From assembly GCA_030748455.1 (NCBI GenBank), contig JASMLY010000050.1:1-16031 (forward strand): a stretch of DNA of 16,031 nucleotides. Reading direction: 5' to 3'. Below, piece by piece: positions 9,751-16,031 of the stretch; position 1 is the stretch's first letter; every line of letters starts with the position of its first letter. This DNA is from Phycisphaerales bacterium (GTDB lineage: Bacteria; Planctomycetota; Phycisphaerae; Phycisphaerales; SM1A02). The position numbers were made by a program, and so were the translations under genes. The notes under the pieces are model-generated. The model worked only from the letters and a program-made list of their open reading frames with translations, was not told where the DNA came from and made no database searches.

Positions 9751-9795
9751 CGGCTCAGAGCCAGATTGGCTCAGAGCCAATCTGGCTCTGAGCCG
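9751..9795. repeat. 45-bp nested palindrome (three GGCTC(A/T)GAGCC units)
   Basis: Perfect 21-bp inverted arms (9751-9771 and 9775-9795) surround a 3-nt centre. Each arm contains a shorter palindrome, so the element is three 11-bp units GGCTC(A/T)GAGCC at 9752-9762, 9768-9778 and 9784-9794. The units are joined by AGATT and its complement AATCT, and their centres are 16 bp apart. It lies in the likely uppS promoter/leader, after the terminator of the upstream giant gene. It could be a multi-site operator, a cruciform/hairpin element, or a small mobile palindrome. There is no T-run on either side, so it is not a standard terminator. Confidence 0.95.
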
Positions 9796-9803
9796 TTGTA
9801 ATG

Positions 9804-9854
9804 AAAAAACCCGCCCCACCATGTCATTTTGCGGATGAGCGTGGCGAGACGGGC
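9804..9854 (-). terminator. Rho-independent terminator of the giant GspK-like gene
   Basis: Read on the minus strand, a GC-rich stem forms between GCCCGTCTCGCCAC (plus 9841-9854) and GTGGGGCGGG (plus 9810-9819), with a small internal mismatch and a loop of about 20 nt. Six T follow at once (plus 9804-9809). It sits about 20 bp after the stop codon at 9875 and separates that gene from uppS. Confidence 0.75.
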
Positions 9855-9874
9855 TAAATCGTTTACAAATTATC

Positions 9875-12800
9875 TTAGTTTGGCAATTTCTCGAAATACA
9901 CAATCCTTGGCTTATCCGCAGGTGTATTCACATTACTTCGATCTACAAGCATGACATACCTGCTGTCATCAATAATATATCTCAGGTCAGTTGCATCCCA
10001 CAACGCAGTAATCGGGTTACGCTTGAAAGTTCGTATTCTCATATGCACCGTGAACATGTCGCTATTTGTCGAAATCAGGTTGGATATTCCTGCCTGCAAC
10101 ATGTTTATCTCTTCAGCGTCACCACTCACTTCATCACCCCTAACAGAATCTTCGCCATAATAATCAGCCCGATTCACATCAGTACTGATGTGCGTGCCTA
10201 AATCGTTAGCTACATCAAATGGTTCAAGAGCAGCAAAGTCAATTCGCCAAGCATCTGCATATTTCGTCGTTGACCACGGCTCACCCACTGCATCGTCAGG
10301 AGCATAAGATCCTAAAGGATCAACAGGACGCAGTAATCCAATTTCTGCTGGAGAGGAGAATCCGCGTGTTTGTTTTGGGCCAGTACCAAGTTCCATTTCA
10401 AGTGTCAATGCACGGTCAGAATAATCTGTGCCGCCAGGAATTCCCGTGTCATCTGTTACGCTCCAACCTCCATTGGCACCCTCACGCCATTGCACCATAG
10501 CTTCAGGAATTGATGAACGCGGGTTTCCGGTTCCTGCAGACGTACGATGCACAACCTTATACATATGTGGCAACATACGAAGAACTTCAACTGGAGCGGT
10601 ATTGATGTTAATCATGCCTGGTGTCGCTTTGCCGGAGAACCCGTTTGCGTTAAAGAGGGAATGTATAGATGGCCACTCATATTGTGATGATGCTATAGGT
10701 GACAAATCATCATCTTCAGCATCGCCAGTAAAGTCCACCCTACCAGGACCATCACAAACAAACGAATCGAGAATTCTCGTAGCAATTGCCTGGCGAGGCC
10801 ACGGGTGATTCAACGCGTCCGCTTGACCGGGACCAATATATTCACTTCGGCCACCCATCATCAATGGAGTCGGCTCGCTATTCTCACCGCCTGATCCACG
10901 AGGAAGAAACCGAAGTCGGTTCACTCTTTCATCGAGGATCAGTTCATCGTCCTCGTCAATAATGCCAACCAACGGCGCCCACCAATCTTCAATTTGCCAA
11001 TTTGGATACATAAACTCGCTAAAGGTTGTCACAGTGCCGGCATTGACTTGAGTTCCATGATCAAGATGGCTTAGCGGCAATTCTAGGTTGTAATCAAAGT
11101 CCTCATCTGGTGGAAACGGTGGGAAGTAGTCGCCTTCAAGCATATGCCCAAAGAGCCAAACATTGAGTAACTCGCCCACCTGATCAAAGTCATCATCTTT
11201 TTGCAACATCTGAAGCGGGAATGTTAAACCCATATTGAGTTCATCCCTATCAATATCAATCCCGCCTGAACCATTTGTATCTGCATACGCAGGCACGACT
11301 GAAGTTGTACTGCTTGAATTCAATGTTTGTCCATACCACCCCTTGTCAGGGAATGGTGGATTTTCAATTTTATTCATATCAAAAAATGTTGGTTTTCGAT
11401 GTCGGTATCCACCGTGAACTACACCATCATAAATATCCGAATCGTCCGCGCTTGGGTGCCAAAGGTAAGTTGTAAACCATGGGTCTGGAAAATCTGTCAA
11501 TTCATCATCATCAGCAGGAAAAACTGCATTGTCATCCAGTTCACCGCTCCCGTCAAAGTCGTCTGGATCAACAAATTCGGTCCAATGAAACTCTGAACTA
11601 TGTTCAAGATAGATTTGAGACCCTGCATACACATTTTTTGTAATCCTACGCTTCCCATTAAACTCTGGCTCAGCAGGAAAAGTCGTGGGGTCGAGGTCAT
11701 CAACATCATCACCATTTCGAATGAAATCATTCGCGGCAAATACATAGCGCGGGTTTCTTTCAGTAGCGTCATAAGTGTCATTGGGCCAGACACCATCCTC
11801 TGGAACATCAAGTCCCCACGCACGAGTCACTCGATCCCAGTGTACGAGAATAGTTTCAGTGTTTGGCTCAAAGGGAATGAATGTATTCACGTACCCCGTA
11901 TCCCCAACTTTATTCCACTGTCTTTCGAGATCTTCACTTACTCTACTTGCTAATGTTGATCCACTAGATTTCCCTGGTGCATCAATCCGGTCAATAAGAA
12001 CTCGCTGGTCTTCGTCAAATTTATACAAGGCAATAGCGTTGTACTCGGTATCATCCTTATTCCAGTCTAGATCATCGTAATACCCACGAGTTGTCTCCCA
12101 CCCAGGAAGCAAATTCGATGTAAATGAGGGGACTTTAATTATCAAGGTTTTTTCAACACCTTCGTATGGCACGGTGTTTGGATCATCAACGGTATTTACA
12201 TCATCCTGTGGATGGTCATCTTCTTCAATGTCAAGAAAATCTTTCCAGTCCTGATTTAAATCTGGAATAGTTGGATCAAGCGGATCAGCAAAGATTGAGG
12301 CATCAGGCATATCTGCATCTTCAGGGAATGCATACAAAATAAGCGTGGCGGGATTCTCAGGTGTTGCAGGAGGAAGAAGCAAAGATGTCGGGTCTGGAAC
12401 TCCGGGCGTAACAATAGAATCGAACTTAAACTCCTTGCCAAAAAATTCTACAGAATAATCTTGTAAATCGATAAGTCGATTAAACGGATTTGCTAACTGC
12501 ACCACTGCATATGTTCCCTGAAAATCAGACCAAAGTCTATCATCCGGATCAGGATTATCATTCACGATGAAATATTGAATACAAGGCGTATCAATACACT
12601 CCTCTCCACTCTTATAAGTACCACCAAGATTATCGCAATGCGCCTCTTCACTAACATCAATACAACTTCCTGAACCAAAACAACAAGCACCTTCAAACAC
12701 ACACGGCTCATCACCAGTATCTGGAATTTGGTCTGGTCCAAAGCAAGAAACACCATCACCAGCATATGTTCCGCCAAGTTCAATACACTGTTCCTCGGGC

Positions 12801-15800
12801 ACATAAGAACATGGCGAGAAGGCAAGGCAACATGCTCCACCGCAATCTGAATCTGCACAGAATTCACCTGGACGATAGATGCCACCTAAAACAACCTCAC
12901 AGTATTCAGTGAAGTCACGGACACCCACAATATCAACGCAAGTGTCGCTCATTAAACAACACGACCCACTTGGCGCACAAGCAACAGGACCACAAGGTTC
13001 CCCAACACCTTGGAAATATCCAGGGGCATCATTAGTTTCCCACTCACCATTGCCATCGGGATCCTTAAGTTCATCGCAAGAATCCATTGACATCATTTCG
13101 CATCCACCCGCCCAGAGACAACACGCGCCAACGCAGGGATCCGTTGCGCAGAGTTGTCCTGCAGTGTAAATACCTCCAAGAATATCGCACGATGAGCTGT
13201 TCGTTGTGTCAACGCAATTAGCAGTGGTGCCATTGTCTAAACAGCACGAACCGTTTGAGCATGTTTCTAAAAGACAACTACCGCTACTATCCCAAATACC
13301 GTTTGCTTCATCGCACATAGCTTGAATAACCATCACACAGCCAAATGGTTCCATACAACATGCTCCTTCAACGCCTAATGCACATGGATCCGACACACAT
13401 GTTGTTTCATCCCCTTCGTATGAACCTCCAAGAGTGATAATACACATATCTGATGTGAGTTCATCACAGAATTGACTGCTAATACAACACGCTCCAATTG
13501 GCAAACATGGCTCCGTGTCACATGACCGGTCAAAGATAAATGTTCCTCCCATTTCAAGGCAATCCACCGCATAATTATCAAGACAAATACCAAGTGGGAA
13601 GCAACAAGCACCAAGACAAACATTGTCAGCACATGTTTGACCTGGGTTAAAATCACCGCCTATATTTGCACAGTTATCTATTTCTAATTCGAGACATGTG
13701 CCGTTTCCTACGCAACAAGCGGATGTGTCTGAACATGGCGCTGGCAATTCCTCGCAGCGAACCAGCACGCCTTGAAACTCCCCGCCAATATCATTACATG
13801 CACTTTCAAGAAAAACATCTTGGCAGTACCCGGTATCTAAACAACAAGCCCCACGTTGGCTTTCCCCACAAGGAACAGTTCCACAACCCACGCCATCGCC
13901 TGTATATGTACCACCAAGTGCTAAACACGATGTCTCGAGCAAATCTTGAAGACAACCCCCGTCATCTGGTAAACAACATGCACCAGTTGGAACACATGGT
14001 GAATCAACGCAATACTCACCAACTTTATACTCACCTCCAAACAAGTCGCAAGTATCTTGCAACATGACTTCGCACCCACCCGTGTAAAAACAACATGCAC
14101 TTCTACAAGGGCTTATATCGCAAGCATAACCCTGAATATATGTTCCATCAAGACTAATACAAATGCCGAGGGAAACTTCAATGCATGTCCCTTCTCCTAA
14201 ACAACAAGAGCTATTACACGGCGCTTCTACACATTGCACACCTGCAATAAAGTCACCGTTAATCGTATTGCATTCTTGAAGGGAGGCAACTTCAGTGCAA
14301 CTTTCACTCCCTACACAACATGAACCTGCTGCTTGACATGATAACTCGGTGCAATTTTGGTCTTGCCCAAAATATACTCCGCCCAATTCATTACATGCTG
14401 TCGTTGTGACATCGACACACTGGGTGTAGTCCAAGCAACAAGGCGTGGTACAAGGATCAGCATTGCAAAACTGAAGACTTCGATAGGTTCCACCAAGTGA
14501 CGAGCATGCCTCTTGGCTAAGAACATCAACGCAACTGCCACTTTCAACGCAACATGCTCCAAGGGTTTGGCAATCGCCAGCACATTGAGTCTCATACCCT
14601 GCAAATGCTCCGCCAAGTTCAGTACAACTGCGTAAGGAAAGTTCTTCACATGTTCCCATATATAGACAACAACGCCCAATACATTTATTCAACTCACAGA
14701 TTGTGCCATCGCCCCTATATTCACCCTGTAAGGTATTGCAATTACTTGGTCGCATCACAATGCACCCACCATCAGGGAGACAACATGCACCGTACTCACA
14801 ATTTGCAAGTAGACAATTCTCTGAACCTTCAAAAGTACCATTGAGGGCAACACAAGTCAATTCTGAGGTCATTTCACAAAAACCATCTAAACAGCAGGCT
14901 CCTGGGTCATACTCTTCTGTTTCTGCACCATGTGCATGTCCAATGAACGCTTCCATAATAAAGGGTTGCGCTTCAAGCCCGAGCATCACGATGTCGCCAT
15001 CATTTGGGCCAAGGACTGGGACATCTGCATACGGAAGATCATTATCACCTTCCTCTGCTTCTTCCCAACCATTATTGCCAAGGACTGGCGGGGGTACAAC
15101 ACTCGAAAGAGGCGTGTCTACTTTTGGTGTAACACCTGAAATATGGGTGGCAAATGGCGAATGGTCTCGCCATCGATCATCTGCATCAAGATAGGACATA
15201 ATGTTTGATGCAAGTCCAGCAGACATAAGCCGAGCTTGTTGGTAATAATTGTTTACAGGACCATCGGTAGTCCATTGAGCATCCATATCTGGCTCGGTAT
15301 ACGTTCCAAGGGGTCCACGGGCAGGCAAATCAGCAAAATCAAGCGAACTCACACCTTTTTCTTGGGCGTCAGTCATGGCAAGCAAAATTTGAAGTGGCGC
15401 TCGTTGGCTCAGAGTCAATTTTCCATCAGCATTTGACTCCCACCAAATAGCCCATGACGATGTAGGTGGAGTTGGGTCGTAATATTCACGCAAATCTACT
15501 TTGGTTCGGGATTGCTCACGCCAAGTATTCACAACAAAGTTTGCTGTCTTAAACAAATTTATAAGATAATCAGGATCACTTGGATCCAAGAGCGACATTG
15601 CCTCTCCAACTTCCTGTGGAATTGATGGTGGAAAAAGTGAACCCCAAGGCTGAAAGTCATTGTTATAACTTTCGAGTTTAAATGCGTCATACCCACGCGG
15701 CAACGTTCCGGTTGAATCGTTTCGTTGCCAAAACCGCTCTTCCCAACGCAACCATGGCGCCAACAAATCATTCCTCACGCCGCTAAACGCTGTGAGTTTT

Positions 15801-16031
15801 CGGCGATTATCAAAAAGCAATTCCTTATTGTTTAGTTGATCACGTAACTCAGATGCTTCGTGGCGAAGATAACTACTCCGGATGAATTGAGTGTTAGATG
15901 AATCTACACTATTCAGACTACGCTCTAAACGTGACCCAACAAATTGGTAATTGTTCCCTTCAACAACGCGGAGTTCTAATTCATCCGCTGTGGTGTATGG
16001 ACGGAATCCATTTGTGGCAGAAAATGGGTCT
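9875..16031 (-). CDS. Giant GspK-like pseudopilin-family protein with 19 cysteine-rich repeats (partial, 5' end off window)
   Basis: The frame is open from the right edge (first full codon 16030-16028) to a TAA at 9875, giving 2051 visible residues. A TTG at 15820 is not the start, because 70 more in-frame residues precede it. Visible order: a GspK-like segment with NIMSYLDADDRW (LDADD at 281-285); a strand MLGLEAQPFIMEAFIG (about 348-363); 19 Cys-rich repeats (377-1150); YAVVQLANPFNRLIDLQDYS (about 1174-1193), which resembles the rest of a lamin-tail-like domain; a long Asp-rich region with EF-hand-like loops; ININTAPVEVL (1807-1817), the GspK helix-hairpin-helix-like signature; and a C-terminal segment ending in MLVDRSN and PRIVYFEKLP. 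GspK is the large tip pseudopilin of type II secretion, so an envelope or surface location is inferred. Outside the array I see only one cysteine. The N-terminal prepilin part lies off the window. A terminator follows the gene. Assignment to GspK proper is uncertain; a planctomycete-specific relative is equally likely. Confidence 0.8.
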   Translation of the reverse strand, partial: DPFSATNGFRPYTTADELELRVVEGNNYQFVGSRLERSLNSVDSSNTQFIRSSYLRHEASELRDQLNNKELLFDNRRKLTAFSGVRNDLLAPWLRWEERFWQRNDSTGTLPRGYDAFKLESYNNDFQPWGSLFPPSIPQEVGEAMSLLDPSDPDYLINLFKTANFVVNTWREQSRTKVDLREYYDPTPPTSSWAIWWESNADGKLTLSQRAPLQILLAMTDAQEKGVSSLDFADLPARGPLGTYTEPDMDAQWTTDGPVNNYYQQARLMSAGLASNIMSYLDADDRWRDHSPFATHISGVTPKVDTPLSSVVPPPVLGNNGWEEAEEGDNDLPYADVPVLGPNDGDIVMLGLEAQPFIMEAFIGHAHGAETEEYDPGACCLDGFCEMTSELTCVALNGTFEGSENCLLANCEYGACCLPDGGCIVMRPSNCNTLQGEYRGDGTICELNKCIGRCCLYMGTCEELSLRSCTELGGAFAGYETQCAGDCQTLGACCVESGSCVDVLSQEACSSLGGTYRSLQFCNADPCTTPCCLDYTQCVDVTTTACNELGGVYFGQDQNCTELSCQAAGSCCVGSESCTEVASLQECNTINGDFIAGVQCVEAPCNSSCCLGEGTCIEVSLGICISLDGTYIQGYACDISPCRSACCFYTGGCEVMLQDTCDLFGGEYKVGEYCVDSPCVPTGACCLPDDGGCLQDLLETSCLALGGTYTGDGVGCGTVPCGESQRGACCLDTGYCQDVFLESACNDIGGEFQGVLVRCEELPAPCSDTSACCVGNGTCLELEIDNCANIGGDFNPGQTCADNVCLGACCFPLGICLDNYAVDCLEMGGTFIFDRSCDTEPCLPIGACCISSQFCDELTSDMCIITLGGSYEGDETTCVSDPCALGVEGACCMEPFGCVMVIQAMCDEANGIWDSSGSCLLETCSNGSCCLDNGTTANCVDTTNSSSCDILGGIYTAGQLCATDPCVGACCLWAGGCEMMSMDSCDELKDPDGNGEWETNDAPGYFQGVGEPCGPVACAPSGSCCLMSDTCVDIVGVRDFTEYCEVVLGGIYRPGEFCADSDCGGACCLAFSPCSYVPEEQCIELGGTYAGDGVSCFGPDQIPDTGDEPCVFEGACCFGSGSCIDVSEEAHCDNLGGTYKSGEECIDTPCIQYFIVNDNPDPDDRLWSDFQGTYAVVQLANPFNRLIDLQDYSVEFFGKEFKFDSIVTPGVPDPTSLLLPPATPENPATLILYAFPEDADMPDASIFADPLDPTIPDLNQDWKDFLDIEEDDHPQDDVNTVDDPNTVPYEGVEKTLIIKVPSFTSNLLPGWETTRGYYDDLDWNKDDTEYNAIALYKFDEDQRVLIDRIDAPGKSSGSTLASRVSEDLERQWNKVGDTGYVNTFIPFEPNTETILVHWDRVTRAWGLDVPEDGVWPNDTYDATERNPRYVFAANDFIRNGDDVDDLDPTTFPAEPEFNGKRRITKNVYAGSQIYLEHSSEFHWTEFVDPDDFDGSGELDDNAVFPADDDELTDFPDPWFTTYLWHPSADDSDIYDGVVHGGYRHRKPTFFDMNKIENPPFPDKGWYGQTLNSSSTTSVVPAYADTNGSGGIDIDRDELNMGLTFPLQMLQKDDDFDQVGELLNVWLFGHMLEGDYFPPFPPDEDFDYNLELPLSHLDHGTQVNAGTVTTFSEFMYPNWQIEDWWAPLVGIIDEDDELILDERVNRLRFLPRGSGGENSEPTPLMMGGRSEYIGPGQADALNHPWPRQAIATRILDSFVCDGPGRVDFTGDAEDDDLSPIASSQYEWPSIHSLFNANGFSGKATPGMININTAPVEVLRMLPHMYKVVHRTSAGTGNPRSSIPEAMVQWREGANGGWSVTDDTGIPGGTDYSDRALTLEMELGTGPKQTRGFSSPAEIGLLRPVDPLGSYAPDDAVGEPWSTTKYADAWRIDFAALEPFDVANDLGTHISTDVNRADYYGEDSVRGDEVSGDAEEINMLQAGISNLISTNSDMFTVHMRIRTFKRNPITALWDATDLRYIIDDSRYVMLVDRSNVNTPADKPRIVYFEKLPN
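12581..14902 (-). repeat. 19-unit cysteine-rich protein repeat array
   Basis: These 774 codons encode 19 tandem units of about 36-54 residues (mean about 41). The usual unit is G-A-C-C-x(5-9)-C, then a second Cys about 8-10 residues on, a G-G-x-(Y/F) turn, and two more Cys near the end, which makes six Cys and room for three disulfides. Unit starts read CCLDGFC, CCLPDGGC, CCLYMGTC, CCVESGSC and so on to CCFGSGSC. Units are clearly related at the protein level but diverged at the DNA level, which argues for an old expansion rather than recent slippage. Units 15, 16 and 18 carry extra insertions; the one in unit 16 (13028-13063) encodes DPDGNGEWETND. Confidence 0.95.

Noticed and set aside
9751..9795. 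Palindrome as a rho-independent terminator
   Set aside because: There is no T-run on either side on either strand, and a separate clear terminator lies at 9804-9854.
13666..14067. His/Met/Asn-rich plus-strand open frame
   Set aside because: It is the antisense reading of the cysteine repeats; its odd composition follows from that.
12581..14902. CRISPR array or DNA tandem repeat
   Set aside because: The regularity is at the protein level. DNA units vary in length and sequence, and there is no constant repeat with unique spacers.
15818..15820. TTG at 15820 as the start of the giant gene
   Set aside because: The same frame is open for 70 more codons to the window edge, and those residues read like part of the same GspK-like protein. 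The gene is therefore treated as 5'-partial.

Overview
The window looks like part of a chromosome from a Planctomycetota-type bacterium, most likely Phycisphaerae or a close relative. This is an inference. It rests on a giant secreted GspK-like protein carrying many 'CC-x(n)-C' cysteine-rich repeats, a style I associate with planctomycete secreted proteins, on scattered housekeeping genes with few operons, on weak or absent Shine-Dalgarno sites at several genes, and on moderate base composition. No rRNA, tRNA, CRISPR array, transposase or phage gene was seen. Genes cover almost the whole window, and no gene-free stretch exceeds about 150 bases.

Layout from left to right. (1) 1-1507, minus: a secreted Spy-like coiled-coil protein ending in an EF-hand and running off the left edge. 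(2) 1599-3336, minus: a SurA-like lipoprotein followed by an overlapping YraN/UPF0102 gene. (3) 3416-3898, plus: a small DUF1844 protein, divergent from the SurA-like gene. (4) 3920-7309, minus: a tightly overlapping run of hemW, an FkbM-family methyltransferase and a GT-C-type membrane glycosyltransferase. (5) 7376-9030, plus: a one-domain FHA protein and purA, divergent from hemW. (6) 9023-9727, minus: the isoprenyl transferase gene uppS, whose 3' end overlaps the purA 3' end by 8 bp. (7) 9734-9874: an intergenic region with a 45-bp composite palindrome and a rho-independent terminator. (8) 9875-16031, minus: one giant gene, open at the right edge, with at least 2051 residues.

The giant gene is the most remarkable item. 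Its ends resemble a GspK-type minor pseudopilin (an LDADD segment, an INxNTAPxEVL segment, and a conserved-looking C-terminal DRS segment). Its middle holds a 774-residue array of 19 cysteine-rich repeats. The array appears to be inserted between the first strand and the remainder of a lamin-tail-like beta domain. It would present a large disulfide-rich module on a pilus-like or secretion-related scaffold.

The other genes mostly do separate jobs: heme delivery (hemW), purine synthesis (purA), cell-wall lipid carrier synthesis (uppS), envelope protein folding (SurA-like) and surface glycan modification (FkbM methyltransferase plus GT-C). The control regions are also worth attention. They include a G-quadruplex-type motif between hemW and the FHA gene, a nested palindrome over the likely uppS promoter, and -10-like hexamers exactly 6 nt from the ATG of both purA and uppS, which suggests leaderless transcripts.
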